DNA of 64,000 nt from an uncultured Corynebacterium sp. Lineage in GTDB: Bacteria > Actinomycetota > Actinomycetes > Mycobacteriales > Mycobacteriaceae. Each line of letters opens with the position of its first letter. The first letter of the stretch is position 1. The notes below the pieces were generated by a model, which was given only the letters and a program-made list of their open reading frames with translations, was not told where the DNA came from and ran no database searches. Both the position numbers and the translations under genes were made by a program. The stretch lies in the NCBI GenBank assembly GCA_943914465.1, contig CALUCD010000006.1, positions 124,001-188,000 on the forward strand, written 5' to 3'. Below are positions 52,903 through 62,608 of this stretch, piece after piece.

Positions 52903-54303
52903 TTAGCCGCGGTCGGTGTTCGCCATAGAGAGTACGTTGAGGCGCTTATCTAGCTCCTCCTCAGTAAGCTGAGCGCCGTCGACAAAGCCAAGGTCGATCG
53001 TTGCCTGACGGATGGTGATCCCTTCCTTGACCGCGTGTTTAGCGATCTTCGCGGCATTCTCGTAGCCGATCGCGGAGTTAAGCGGAGTCACAATAGATGG
53101 CGACGACTCGGCCAAGGTGCGCATCCGCTCCTCGTTCGGCTCAATCCCGTCGACCAAACGGGTCGCGAATTGGCGCGCGGTGTTGGCCAACAACCGAGCC
53201 GACTCGAGCACGTTGCGCGCCATCACGGGGATGAAGACGTTCAGTTCAAACTGGCCCTGGGTGCCCGCGAACGCGACCGCTGCGTCATTGCCGATGACCT
53301 GGGCAGAAACCTGCGTGGCAGTCTCACACAGCACCGGATTGACTTTGCCCGGCATGATTGAGGAGCCTGGTTGCAGGTCTGGGAGGTGAATCTCGCCAAT
53401 TCCGGCAAGCGGACCCGAACCCATCAGGCGGATGTCATTAGCGATCTTGTAGAGCGAAACCGCCACCGAGCGCATGGCGCCGGAAAACTCGACCAGCCCG
53501 TCGCGGTTGGCCTGGGCTTCGAAATGGTTCTTCGCCTCGGAGAGCTGCTCGACGCCAGAAAGCTTTTTCAGCTCATCGGTTACCCGTGCACCGAACTCGG
53601 CGGGGGTATTAATCCCGGTGCCGACTGCGGTCCCGCCGATAGCGAGCTCACCGAGGTGCAGGAGGGTGTTTTCCACCCGCTCGATGCTCAACTCAATTTG
53701 GCGGGCGTAGCCCGAGAATTCCTGCCCGAGCGTGACCGGCGTTGCGTCCATGAGGTGCGTACGCCCGGATTTGACGACTTCTTTCCAATCGTTGGCTTTG
53801 CGGTCCAGGGACCCGTGCAGCTCTTTCAGCGCTGGAATAAGGTCATTGACCGCAGCCTCGGTGGCGGCAACGTGAGTAGCCGTCGGGAATGTGTCGTTTG
53901 AAGACTGCCCCATGTTGACATCGTCGTTCGGATGAACCTCCACACCGTTTGCTTTCGCAATCGATGCGATGACCTCATTGGTGTTCATGTTTGAGGATGT
54001 ACCAGAGCCGGTTTGAAACACGTCAATGGGGAACTGGTCATCGTGCTTGCCGTCGGCGATCTCTTTCGCAGCGGCAATGATCGCGTCAGCCTTCTGCGCA
54101 TCAAGGTTGCCTAGATCTTTGTTCACCTGCGCGCATGCCGCCTTGAGTAGGCCAAGTGCACGAATCTGCTGCGTTTCCAACCCGCGCCCGGAGATAGGAA
54201 AGTTCTCCACTGCGCGCTGGGTCTGAGCGCGCCACAGCGCGTCAACGGGAACCTTGACCTCGCCCATCGTGTCGTGCTCGATGCGGTATTCCTGTTCAGC
54301 CAT
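52903..54303 (-). CDS. fumC: Fumarate hydratase class II
   Basis: This enzyme of about 466 residues has the aspartase/fumarase signature GSSIMPGKVNP and the family blocks SGRTHLMDATPV and QTGSGTSSNMNTNEV. It hydrates fumarate to malate in the TCA cycle. ATG 54303 follows GGATGGAGACT. It follows glpX by 97 bases on the same strand, as in mycobacteria. Confidence 0.97.
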   Translation of the reverse strand: MAEQEYRIEHDTMGEVKVPVDALWRAQTQRAVENFPISGRGLETQQIRALGLLKAACAQVNKDLGNLDAQKADAIIAAAKEIADGKHDDQFPIDVFQTGSGTSSNMNTNEVIASIAKANGVEVHPNDDVNMGQSSNDTFPTATHVAATEAAVNDLIPALKELHGSLDRKANDWKEVVKSGRTHLMDATPVTLGQEFSGYARQIELSIERVENTLLHLGELAIGGTAVGTGINTPAEFGARVTDELKKLSGVEQLSEAKNHFEAQANRDGLVEFSGAMRSVAVSLYKIANDIRLMGSGPLAGIGEIHLPDLQPGSSIMPGKVNPVLCETATQVSAQVIGNDAAVAFAGTQGQFELNVFIPVMARNVLESARLLANTARQFATRLVDGIEPNEERMRTLAESSPSIVTPLNSAIGYENAAKIAKHAVKEGITIRQATIDLGFVDGAQLTEEELDKRLNVLSMANTDRG

Positions 54304-54400
54304 AGTCTCCATCCTTGTTTAAGATCCCTGTTTTAGATCCTTGTTGAGTTGAAATGAGGGGCAAATACTCTTCGCGTGCGCCGGGGGATCAGTCCTGCGG

Positions 54401-55402
54401 CTAGGAGTAATCAATCACCGAATATTCCTGCAGCTTGGCGAGCTGATGGAGCGATTCGACGTAGCGCACGGTGCCGGACTTCGAACGCATCACCAGGGAG
54501 CGCGTGGTCGCACCATTTTTGCGGTATGACACGCCACGCAGCATGTCACCATTGGTCACACCCGTCGCCGCAAAGTAGCAGTTGTCAGAGGTGACAAGGT
54601 CATTCAGACCGAGCACGCGATCTAGGTCATGGCCGGCGGCAATGACCTTTTCGCGCTCTTCGTCGCTCTGGGGCGCGAGCATGCCTTGGATTTCACCACC
54701 CAGGCATTTGAGTGCGCACGCGGTAACAACGCCCTCAGGAGTACCGCCAATGCCCATCGCCATGTCGATCGAGTTCGTATCTTGGGCAGCAGCGATGGCG
54801 CCTGCAACGTCACCATCCATAATGAAACGCACTTTCGCACCCGCGTTGCGGATGTCGTCAACCAGCTGCGCATGCCGGGGGCGGTCGAGGACCACTACCG
54901 TGACGTCCGCTGGGCGTATGCCCTTCGCGTTTGCCACCGCCTCAATGTTCGCAGCGACCGGAGCAGTGATGTCGATGCTTCCAGCTGCTTCAGGGCCGAC
55001 AGCAATTTTGTTCATGTAGTACGCATCGGTGGGGTTGAACATCGCCCCCCGATCAGCAGCAGCAATAACCGAGATGGCGTTTGGGCGTCCCTCTGCCATC
55101 AGCCGAGTCCCGTCCACCGGGTCCACAGCCAGGTCGACCTGAGCTCCGCTACCATTGCCCACCGACTCACCGTTGTACAGCATCGGGGCTTCGTCTTTTT
55201 CTCCTTCCCCGATGACGATGACTCCATCCATGTTGACGGAGTTGATCATCTTGCGCATCGCGTCTACCGCTGCACCATCGCCTTCGTTCTTCTTCCCACG
55301 GCCGACCCAGCGGCCGGAAGCGAGTGCAGCCGCCTCGGTAACGCGGACAAGCTCCATCGCGAGGTTGCGGTCCGGGAAGTAATCGGTTGTCGATTCAGTC
55401 AT
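54401..55402 (-). CDS. glpX: Fructose-1,6-bisphosphatase class II
   Basis: This protein of about 333 residues is the GlpX type: GRGKKNEGDGAAVDAMR, IGEGEKDEAPMLYNG, and DPVDGTRLMAEGR form the metal and substrate site. It is the gluconeogenic FBPase of corynebacteria. ATG 55402 follows GAGGAGG at 11 bases. It is needed for growth on acids such as those made by the paa pathway. Confidence 0.97.
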   Translation of the reverse strand: MTESTTDYFPDRNLAMELVRVTEAAALASGRWVGRGKKNEGDGAAVDAMRKMINSVNMDGVIVIGEGEKDEAPMLYNGESVGNGSGAQVDLAVDPVDGTRLMAEGRPNAISVIAAADRGAMFNPTDAYYMNKIAVGPEAAGSIDITAPVAANIEAVANAKGIRPADVTVVVLDRPRHAQLVDDIRNAGAKVRFIMDGDVAGAIAAAQDTNSIDMAMGIGGTPEGVVTACALKCLGGEIQGMLAPQSDEEREKVIAAGHDLDRVLGLNDLVTSDNCYFAATGVTNGDMLRGVSYRKNGATTRSLVMRSKSGTVRYVESLHQLAKLQEYSVIDYS

Positions 55403-55603
55403 GGAATTTATGGCCTCCTCAGGGGCGGTGTGGGCTGTAGCTGAGCTCATACGTGCCGTCGGTAACACGGTGGAGTACCTGCACCGTGTACACCGGGCGG
55501 AGTATGGATCTATTTTGACACTTCCCAGGGGCTGGCATGCGTGTTTCTACACCTTAAAAGGGGAGCAATAGTGGGGATGAAGCCCAGTAGTGAAACAGAA
55601 AGA

Positions 55604-55673
55604 AGTGGTCATCCGCCTGGTAGAGGTTACGGCCAGAGTGCTTTATGCGCCTCTGGCCTTGCGGATGACCACT
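55604..55673 (-). terminator. Long bulged hairpin, terminator of the mycolyltransferase gene
   Basis: AGTGGTCATCCGC (55604-55616) pairs with 55661-55673 exactly, and an inner stem GGCCAGAG (55631-55638) pairs with CTCTGGCC (55651-55658). On the minus strand it is followed by a T-rich run (CTTCTTTCTGTTTC). It lies 26 bases after the mycolyltransferase stop. Confidence 0.72.
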
Positions 55674-55699
55674 CCTTTAAGGGGGTCCCTGTGGTGCTG

Positions 55700-57079
55700 C
55701 TAGTACAGGGCAGGCTTGATGTGGTTCCAAGCCGGCTCGAGCTCAACCCGGAAGGTATCCCAGTTGTGGGTTCCGCGGTCGCGGAAATTGACTTTCTGGT
55801 GGGACATGCCCGCTCTCCTCATACTTTTGTCCAGGTCGCGGGTGCACTGGTAGGTGCTTGCCTCCATAGCGGAGCCCATGGCGAGGCCACGCAGGGGAGT
55901 ATCGGAGTAGTACTGTTCCAAAAAGAGTGCGCCAGTCGCAGAAGAAAGGTAAACAGCCTGGTTGCGCAAGCCTTCAGGATTCAACACAACATCATGACGA
56001 CGCCACTCAGGACCGCCGATCGGGCCCCAGAGATTCTCGGCTTTTGCCCCGCGGGTGTCGGCGATAAACATTGCCGCCTGGCCGCCAACCGGATCCATAG
56101 TGGAGTAGCAGCCTGAGATACCGAACACGGCGTTGAACTTGTCAGGGTGCTGGTTCGCGAGGTGCATCGCGCCGGTTGCACCCATGGAAAGTCCGCCAAT
56201 CCCATGCTTGCCGTTAGAGTTAATCGACGGCTCAGCGTCAAGCAAGGGGAGAAGCTCAGTGGCAATGAATGTCTCCCACTTTTGGCGGCCCATCACTGGG
56301 TCATCATTAACCCAATCGGAGTATAAAGTTGCCTCAGCATCAACCGGGAAGACCGCGGTAACGTTCTCGTCGCCGAGCACCCGGTCAAAGTCGCCGCCGT
56401 TGGCCACCCTGAGCCAGCCAGTAGTGCCAGGAGCGGGCAGGCCGTCGAGCATGAAGAGAATCGGAGCCGGACCAGCGTCCGGTTTCGGCAGGCGCACGTC
56501 GACAGTCATGATGCGGCCCATCGACGGGGACGATACGGCCCAGCGCTCAAGGCGGCGCCCCTCCGGGTCGGGATAGGCCGACGGAGCTACCTCGCGCGAA
56601 AGCAGCTGTACCTCATTAATTGACTCATCCACCGGGTAGGGGAAGTTAATCGGCGGGCCGTAGTAGTCCCTACCCAGGTTGAACATAGAGTTTCCGGACA
56701 CGCCCAGTAGTCCAAGGAGGCCGAGGATGCCACTGGACAAAGACGGCAGCTGACTGAGCTCATACACCAGCCTGCGAAGCGATTCTTCGTTGTTGGGATC
56801 CCGGAAATCCGTTCCGGGGCTCCTTTCCGGTGCGCGGGGCTGAGGTTGCGCCCCATCTGCGGGTGCGTTGTCACCGGTTTCAGCCTGGTCTTCTTCAAGG
56901 GCGGTGGCCAGGTCATCGAGGAATCGTGGGTCCATGGCGTTTTCGGCGGGATCCTCGATCCACGCTTCACCGTCACGAGCTTGGGCGTTTGCTGGGCAAT
57001 AACTAAGCGACGATAGCGATAACGCGATCGCGGTTGCGATGGCTATCGTTTGTGAACGCGGTTTTCTCATGAGAATCAT
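55700..57079 (-). CDS. Secreted corynomycolyltransferase (antigen 85/Cmt family)
   Basis: This 459-residue alpha/beta hydrolase has a signal peptide ending near ANAQA (about 33), a 110-residue acidic linker, and an esterase D/antigen 85 domain. The nucleophile is Ser in GIGGLSMGATGA and the catalytic His lies in RDRGTHNWDTF. Such enzymes move mycolic acids onto trehalose, arabinogalactan or porins outside the cell. There is no strong ribosome binding site; a TATAGC hexamer lies only 13 bases before the ATG, which suggests a leaderless transcript. Divergent from the DUF4245 gene. Confidence 0.88.
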   Translation of the reverse strand: MILMRKPRSQTIAIATAIALSLSSLSYCPANAQARDGEAWIEDPAENAMDPRFLDDLATALEEDQAETGDNAPADGAQPQPRAPERSPGTDFRDPNNEESLRRLVYELSQLPSLSSGILGLLGLLGVSGNSMFNLGRDYYGPPINFPYPVDESINEVQLLSREVAPSAYPDPEGRRLERWAVSSPSMGRIMTVDVRLPKPDAGPAPILFMLDGLPAPGTTGWLRVANGGDFDRVLGDENVTAVFPVDAEATLYSDWVNDDPVMGRQKWETFIATELLPLLDAEPSINSNGKHGIGGLSMGATGAMHLANQHPDKFNAVFGISGCYSTMDPVGGQAAMFIADTRGAKAENLWGPIGGPEWRRHDVVLNPEGLRNQAVYLSSATGALFLEQYYSDTPLRGLAMGSAMEASTYQCTRDLDKSMRRAGMSHQKVNFRDRGTHNWDTFRVELEPAWNHIKPALY

Positions 57080-57224
57080 ATTATGGGCTCGCTATAGGAA
57101 ATATGTAAATTCCGCAGAATTAAAGTACTTATTGTTAAAGAACCGAGAGATGCCTGAACGCGTTGCAGGCACAGGTCATGCTCCCTAAGCCAACTCAAGG
57201 TTGGCGCATGGGATACTGGATCGC

Positions 57225-57821
57225 GTGGCCCAAGATGCTAAACCTCGCCTCTTCCAAGACGGCCGCGACATGCTGTTCAATGTCGTGGTCGTCGTCGCAC
57301 TGATGCTCGTCGGCGTTGGGGCCACCGGTTTATGCACCTATAACCCGGGCAAACCGGAGCAAGGTCCAGTCCAAGTGGTCGACGCGCAAACCTTCCTCAA
57401 CTTAGAGGCGCGTGCCGTCGACTTTCCCGTCCGCTACCCGCAGATGCCTGCAGGATGGGTGACCAACTCGGCTCGGCGCTCGATGGTGGGAAATCAACCC
57501 GCGCCAGTAGTCGGATGGGTCACCCCAGACGGCGGGTTTTTGCAACTGACCCAAACCGGCGCGTCGGCAGCAGACGCCATTGCCGCGCAGGATAGTCACA
57601 CGCGCGAGCAGGAAGTCACCGCCCATATTGATGATGCCGACGTACGCATCTTGTCTTCGCAAGACCCGGCGGTGCGCGACCTGTGGGTGGTAGACACGGG
57701 ACAGAGCCGAATCGTCGCCACCGGTGCCGGTGATGAGGCGGAATTTCGCCTGCTACTCGAGGCGACACTCGCAGCGACACCAATCAGCCCACAAGATCCT
57801 ACGGAGTCTGTGCCGGGTTAA
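57225..57821 (+). CDS. DUF4245 membrane protein
   Basis: This protein of about 198 residues starts KPRLFQDGRDML after the first few residues, then one transmembrane helix (about 20-42) and an external domain, which fits DUF4245. The start is GTG at 57225, without a clear ribosome binding site. A GCCAAC/GTTGGC hairpin lies at 57189-57205. It converges with xseB, with 6 bases between. Function unknown. Confidence 0.83.
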   Translation: MAQDAKPRLFQDGRDMLFNVVVVVALMLVGVGATGLCTYNPGKPEQGPVQVVDAQTFLNLEARAVDFPVRYPQMPAGWVTNSARRSMVGNQPAPVVGWVTPDGGFLQLTQTGASAADAIAAQDSHTREQEVTAHIDDADVRILSSQDPAVRDLWVVDTGQSRIVATGAGDEAEFRLLLEATLAATPISPQDPTESVPG

Positions 57822-57827
57822 AACTGG

Positions 57828-58127
57828 CTAGATGCCTTCGTCACCCCCTTCAACTGGGACATCGCCTTCGCTGGAATCAACCTCGCCGCGGTTTCCAATC
57901 GCGGCTTCGACCTGTTGGGCTGCGCCCTGCAAGAGCAGCTCGCATCGTTTTGCAAGCGCTTCACCGCGCTCCCAGTAACGCAACGATTCGTCAAGGCTCA
58001 TTTGCCCAAGCTCAAGGATCTTCACCGTCTCAATGAGTTCTGCGCGCGCTTGCTCGTAGGTCAGCGAGTCGGGGTCTGGAAACGCGTTGGCCCCAGCCTC
58101 GCCGTGGCCGAATGTCGTGTCTGCCAT
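57828..58127 (-). CDS. xseB: Exodeoxyribonuclease VII small subunit
   Basis: This 99-residue protein has the short helical XseB domain (LTYEQARAELIETVKILE, SLDESLRYWERGEALAKRCE) and a Glu/Asp/Gly-rich tail. It binds the large subunit XseA, whose gene ends 48 bases upstream on the same strand. Confidence 0.95.
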   Translation of the reverse strand: MADTTFGHGEAGANAFPDPDSLTYEQARAELIETVKILELGQMSLDESLRYWERGEALAKRCELLLQGAAQQVEAAIGNRGEVDSSEGDVPVEGGDEGI

Positions 58128-58175
58128 GTGTGCTCCTTGGGTTATCTGCAGGATGGAATGGATAGAGGCGGCTGT

Positions 58176-59468
58176 TTAATCGGCCGCGGTCACGCCCATC
58201 GCGGCAGCGGAAATGGAACCGTCACCGACCCGGATACGCAGCTGAGAGCCTGGGGGAGATTGCTCGATACTCGTGACCACGTCCGGTCCGGACCTGTCGC
58301 GGGGAAGGACTTGCACGACCGAATACCCGCGCGCCAATGTCGCTGCCGGCCCAAGGGTAGCGATTTGCGAGCGCAGCGCGTTGACCGTCGCACGCTGCTG
58401 TTGTAAGTAGTGGCTGACTTCGCGGCGCATGTGGTAGACCTCGCGCGCAATTTCCTCACCGCGCAGCGCGATTCCCTCTCGCGGGTTGGCAAGTGCGGGG
58501 CGTGAACGTAGCTCGTGTAGTGCGGCCGTTTCTCGAGCCACCCAGCCGCGCAATGCCGCGGCGCTACGAGCACGTGCTTCGGCAACGAGGGCGAGTTCTT
58601 GCGCAGCGTCAGGGACGACCCGCTTGGCAGCATCGGTGGGGGTTGCCGCCCGCAGGTCCGCGACATTATCAAGTACCGGGTTATCCGGCTCATGGCCGAT
58701 CGCAGACACGACCGGAGTTGTGGCCCCAGCAACCGCACGCTGTAGAGCCTCTTCCGAAAACGGCAACAGGTCTTCGACCGATCCACCGCCGCGGGCGATG
58801 ATGATGACATCGACCTCGGGGTCGCGATCCAACTGCTCGAGGGCGCGGCACACTTCGGGCACGGTTCGTGCACCCTGCACCGCGGTGTTCACGATCTCAA
58901 AACGGACCCTGGGCCAGCGGCTGCGCGCTACGGTCAGGACATCTCGCTCTGCGGCAGAGCCTTTGCCGGTGATTAACCCGACCTTGCGGGGCAGAAGTGG
59001 AAGGGCGCGTTTGCGCAAGGGGTCAAATAAACCCTCGTTGCTGAGCCGTTGGCGCAGCTCTTCAATCCGGGCGAGCAGTTCACCTGCACCCACATGGCGT
59101 ATCTCGCTTACCCGGAGGGAAAACGCACCTCGTTTGGTGAAGAAGTTGGGCTTGCCACAAATCAGCACATGGTCGCCGTCGCGTGGCGGGGCTGCCATTG
59201 ACGTCAGCAGCCGGGTTTCCGCGATCAGCTCCACGCTTGCTTCTGCTTGGGTGTCACGCAGGGTGAGGTAGGAATAGCTCCAGTTCGGTTTAGTTTTGAC
59301 CTGCGTCAGCTGCCCCTCAACCCAGATCCATCCAAGGCGCTCGATCCACCCTTGAACGCTGCGGTTCAGTCTAGACACACTCCACGGATCCTCGGGCGCG
59401 TTCTTCGGCGCGCCCGAGGTAGCAGGCGCGCCGGAGCGCGGGTTTGAACCGTTGTTGGCTTGCGTCAC
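58176..59468 (-). CDS. xseA: Exodeoxyribonuclease VII large subunit
   Basis: This 430-residue protein has an N-terminal OB fold (WIWVEGQLTQVKTKPNWSY), the catalytic domain (RWPRVRFEIVNTAVQG, IIARGGGSVEDLLPFSEE) and a coiled-coil-rich C-terminus. It degrades single-stranded DNA with XseB. It is divergent from ispH. Confidence 0.96.
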   Translation of the reverse strand: MTQANNGSNPRSGAPATSGAPKNAPEDPWSVSRLNRSVQGWIERLGWIWVEGQLTQVKTKPNWSYSYLTLRDTQAEASVELIAETRLLTSMAAPPRDGDHVLICGKPNFFTKRGAFSLRVSEIRHVGAGELLARIEELRQRLSNEGLFDPLRKRALPLLPRKVGLITGKGSAAERDVLTVARSRWPRVRFEIVNTAVQGARTVPEVCRALEQLDRDPEVDVIIIARGGGSVEDLLPFSEEALQRAVAGATTPVVSAIGHEPDNPVLDNVADLRAATPTDAAKRVVPDAAQELALVAEARARSAAALRGWVARETAALHELRSRPALANPREGIALRGEEIAREVYHMRREVSHYLQQQRATVNALRSQIATLGPAATLARGYSVVQVLPRDRSGPDVVTSIEQSPPGSQLRIRVGDGSISAAAMGVTAAD

Positions 59469-59574
59469 GGCATTCTCCTTCGGACCGTTTCGGGCATATG
59501 CGCGAATACTTCAGGATAGGGCACTGGTTTGCGGCTTCTATGTTTTTAGACGTTGCTTGGGTAGGGTCGGTTCC

Positions 59575-60546
59575 ATGAGTGATCAGGGTAAAAAGGTTCT
59601 TCTTGCGGCTCCTCGTGGCTATTGCGCCGGTGTTGATCGCGCCGTGGAGACGGTGGAGAAAGCGCTTGAAAACTATGGAGCCCCGATCTACGTGCGTAAG
59701 GAAATTGTGCACAACAAGTACGTGGTGGAAACACTCGAACAGCGCGGAGTCATCTTCGTAGATGATACGGAAGAGGTCCCAGAAGGCAGCCATGTGGTGT
59801 TTTCGGCCCATGGGGTTTCACCCGCTGTCCGCGATTCCGCTGCGAAGCGGAACCTGCTTGCGCTCGATGCATCCTGCCCGTTGGTAACGAAGGTTCACAA
59901 TGAGGCGAAGCGGTTTGCGCGCGATGGTTACCGGATTTTGCTCATCGGGCACGATGGCCATGAAGAGGTGGAAGGAACTTCTGGTGAAGCGCCGGACGTG
60001 ACGTACTTGGTCGATGGTCTCGAAGGGGTGCGTGCGCTGCCGGATTTTCCTGAGGACCAGCCGCTGGTGTGGCTGTCGCAGACAACGCTCTCGGTCGACG
60101 AGACGATGGAGATCGTGCAGCTACTGAAGCAGCGGTACCCCCACCTGCAGGACCCTCCGAGTGATGACATCTGCTACGCCACTCAGAACCGTCAGGCGGC
60201 GGTGAAGAATATCGCGCCGAGGTGTGATCTGGTGATCGTCGTTGGGTCGCAGAACTCATCGAACTCCAAGCGGCTTGTGGAGGTCGCGCTGGAGGCGGGT
60301 GCTCGCGATGCGCACCTCGTGGATTACGCCCGACAGATTGATGACGCGTGGCTGGGCGATGTCACAACCATTGGCCTGACCTCAGGAGCGTCCGTTCCGG
60401 AGATCTTGGTTCAAGAGGTTGTTGAGCACCTTGCTCAGCGTGGCTTTGCTGACGTCGAGGAGGTCACGACCACGGTGGAGACGATTACGTTCGCGTTGCC
60501 GCGAGATTTGCGTGCTCCGCGCGCTACATCGAGCGCTCGTCGCTGA
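59575..60546 (+). CDS. ispH: 4-hydroxy-3-methylbut-2-enyl diphosphate reductase
   Basis: This enzyme of about 323 residues has the three conserved [4Fe-4S] Cys (17, 101 and 200) in GYCAGVDRA, DASCPLVTK and DDICYATQNR, plus His in EIVHNKYV and SAHG. It makes IPP and DMAPP, the last step of the MEP pathway, which also feeds the carotenoids. ATG 59575 fits; the longer frame is unsupported. Its last 23 bases overlap the converging DUF6542 gene. Confidence 0.97.
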   Translation: MSDQGKKVLLAAPRGYCAGVDRAVETVEKALENYGAPIYVRKEIVHNKYVVETLEQRGVIFVDDTEEVPEGSHVVFSAHGVSPAVRDSAAKRNLLALDASCPLVTKVHNEAKRFARDGYRILLIGHDGHEEVEGTSGEAPDVTYLVDGLEGVRALPDFPEDQPLVWLSQTTLSVDETMEIVQLLKQRYPHLQDPPSDDICYATQNRQAAVKNIAPRCDLVIVVGSQNSSNSKRLVEVALEAGARDAHLVDYARQIDDAWLGDVTTIGLTSGASVPEILVQEVVEHLAQRGFADVEEVTTTVETITFALPRDLRAPRATSSARR

Positions 60547-61447
60547 CTCGGCGTCGCCGCGAGCGCGTTGTGCGGGTTTGCGCTGCGCCTTCGCTTGGCG
60601 ACGTCTCCGTGTGCACCCTCGGGCCTCCACCGGAGCGCTCGCGCTGCAGAAGTTCATCAACGGACACTTTGCGTGTCTGGCGGCGTGACTCCTGCGGTTG
60701 CTCGTTGGCTCGCTGCGGTGTTTGGCGTGGCTGTACGGGCATTGTACGTGTTTCGTCCGCAGCGGGGCGGGGGCGCATGCGCACCTCGCGCACCTCGCGC
60801 TGCGGATCGGGACGCTTCGCACGCGTAGTGACCTCACGTGGTTGCTCGGCCGTTGCCTGTCTCGGCTGCTCCGGCTGGACGCGCCGAGTTTGTTCTCTGG
60901 GTCGGTCTGCTCGGTCCGGGGTGTTCTCCCGTGCGCGTTTCGCCTGAGCGGCGTTGCGGCGATTCTGGCCCGCCGCCCGGCTGCGCTGGACCCGCTCGTG
61001 CGCCCGAATAGCTCGATTCTGCCGTTTGATTAACCAGATGCGCGCGAAGCCGATGATGGCAGCGCCGAGTGTAACCGTGAAGAGCACGGGAAAGAGTTGC
61101 ACCAGTGGATATAAGACCAATATTCGCGCCGCGCGACCGGACGCACCATCACCAGCGAGTTCGCCGCGGCTCAGCAGGAAACTAATTGTTAACACCGCGC
61201 CAACGAAAAGCAGCGGTGCGCTCGCCACAGTGAGGTAGACACCCCGGATGTTGACAAAGGTCGTTGTCAAAACGACTGATGCCGCGAACAGCGCGAGGAA
61301 GTACCACGGTATGGAGCCCGAAACCGCCACCGCGAGTACGGATGCGGCGAGTAAAACAGCGACGTTGATGCCGATGGCGGCGCCCGTAGGTAAGCCGAGA
61401 AACGGAGATGTTGACGCGGATTGGGCCCGATTCGACACATGAGTCAC
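60524..61447 (-). CDS. DUF6542-like membrane protein with disordered basic tail
   Basis: This 307-residue protein has about four hydrophobic segments (18-135) and then a 170-residue tail very rich in Arg, Gln, Pro, Glu and Thr. The layout fits the actinobacterial DUF6542 family. Function unknown. The 3' end overlaps ispH by 23 bases on the opposite strand. Confidence 0.75.
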   Translation of the reverse strand: MTHVSNRAQSASTSPFLGLPTGAAIGINVAVLLAASVLAVAVSGSIPWYFLALFAASVVLTTTFVNIRGVYLTVASAPLLFVGAVLTISFLLSRGELAGDGASGRAARILVLYPLVQLFPVLFTVTLGAAIIGFARIWLIKRQNRAIRAHERVQRSRAAGQNRRNAAQAKRARENTPDRADRPREQTRRVQPEQPRQATAEQPREVTTRAKRPDPQREVREVRMRPRPAADETRTMPVQPRQTPQRANEQPQESRRQTRKVSVDELLQRERSGGGPRVHTETSPSEGAAQTRTTRSRRRRVSDERSM

Positions 61448-61508
61448 GCTGCCCGAGTGTACCTGTTACCCCACCCGCAACCTTCTATTTAGCCGGTGGT
61501 GTCCCTTG

Positions 61509-62600
61509 TCACTCGCCGTTGGCCCCGTTGCCGTAGACGTTCGTACCACGGCGAGGTTGTGCAGCGACGGGGTGGAGCCGACCGCGCAGATCGCGGTCAT
61601 GTGTCTGTGTTGGCACCTCCATCTCAGCCAATCGGCGCGCTGTCACCATCACGCGTGAATCCACCGACGCGAGTGTGGCGTTGAATGCCTCAACCGCGCG
61701 CTCGAGCGATGTGCCGACCTTGTTGTAGTGCTCCGCCATGACCTCAAGGCGTTGGTAAAGTTGGGCGCCCAGTCGTTGGATTTCGCGGGTCTTCTCGTTC
61801 AACGAATCATGCCGCCAGGTCAGGGCGACGGTTCGCAACAGCGCGAAAAACGTTCCTGGGGTTGCGATGATGACATCACGCGAGAATGCGTAATCCATGA
61901 GTTCGGGATCGATTTTCAGCGCCGCATCGAGAAATGGATCGGCGGGTACAAAAAGCACCACGAACTCAGGGGTCGGCTGAAACGCTGCGATGTAGCTCCG
62001 GGAAGACAGCGTGTTGATGTGGCTGCGCAGAAGGTGGGCGTGGCGCCGCAGATACCCCTGTTTCTCCTCAGGATCCTCGGTGTTGAGCGCGTCAAGGAAT
62101 GACGACAACGGCACTTTCGCATCAACGATGACGCTACGGCCCTGGGAGAGGCGTATGACAAGGTCCGGCCGGACGGATGAACTCTCGGCCACCATGTGCG
62201 CCTGCACGTCAAAGTCAACATGCTCGAGCATGCCTCCGAGCTCAACTACTCGCTCAAGCTGCATCTCACCCCACCTGCCGCGTACCTGCGGTGAGCGCAA
62301 CGCATTGAGCAATTGGTCTGTACGGTCGCCCATTCGCGCCGAACTCCGACCAATTGCTTGCACTTGGCTAGCCAGCGCAGTACTCGCGACCGCTTGGTCT
62401 TTTTCAATCTTCCCAATTTGATCATGCAGGCGCTCGAGCGACTGAACGATCGGGCCGAGATCCGGGGCGGCGGCTGGCGGGGGAGGCGGTGGTGGTGGTG
62501 GAGCGCTGCGGCGGTACCACGCCGAGGCAGCGAGTCCGCCAGCGATGATCCCAAGCAGCAGCCCCACGCTGAAGGTAAGAAATGCGGTTGCGGCAGGCAT
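61509..62600 (-). CDS. rmuC: RmuC-family DNA recombination protein
   Basis: This 363-residue protein has an N-terminal membrane anchor (about 5-28), a run of nine Pro, a short coiled coil, and the RmuC nuclease-like domain: RGRWGEMQLERVVELGGM, VIVDAKVPLSSFLDAL, and IATPGTFFALLRTVALTW. It is thought to limit inversion of repeats. It lies 8 bases after the AI-2E permease gene on the same strand. Confidence 0.93.
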   Translation of the reverse strand: MPAATAFLTFSVGLLLGIIAGGLAASAWYRRSAPPPPPPPPPAAAPDLGPIVQSLERLHDQIGKIEKDQAVASTALASQVQAIGRSSARMGDRTDQLLNALRSPQVRGRWGEMQLERVVELGGMLEHVDFDVQAHMVAESSSVRPDLVIRLSQGRSVIVDAKVPLSSFLDALNTEDPEEKQGYLRRHAHLLRSHINTLSSRSYIAAFQPTPEFVVLFVPADPFLDAALKIDPELMDYAFSRDVIIATPGTFFALLRTVALTWRHDSLNEKTREIQRLGAQLYQRLEVMAEHYNKVGTSLERAVEAFNATLASVDSRVMVTARRLAEMEVPTQTHDRDLRGRLHPVAAQPRRGTNVYGNGANGE

Positions 62601-62608
62601 ACCGTCAG

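Noticed and set aside
55541..56116. 191-codon plus-strand frame after glpX
   Set aside because: It runs through the terminator hairpin and antisense to the mycolyltransferase; no family likeness.
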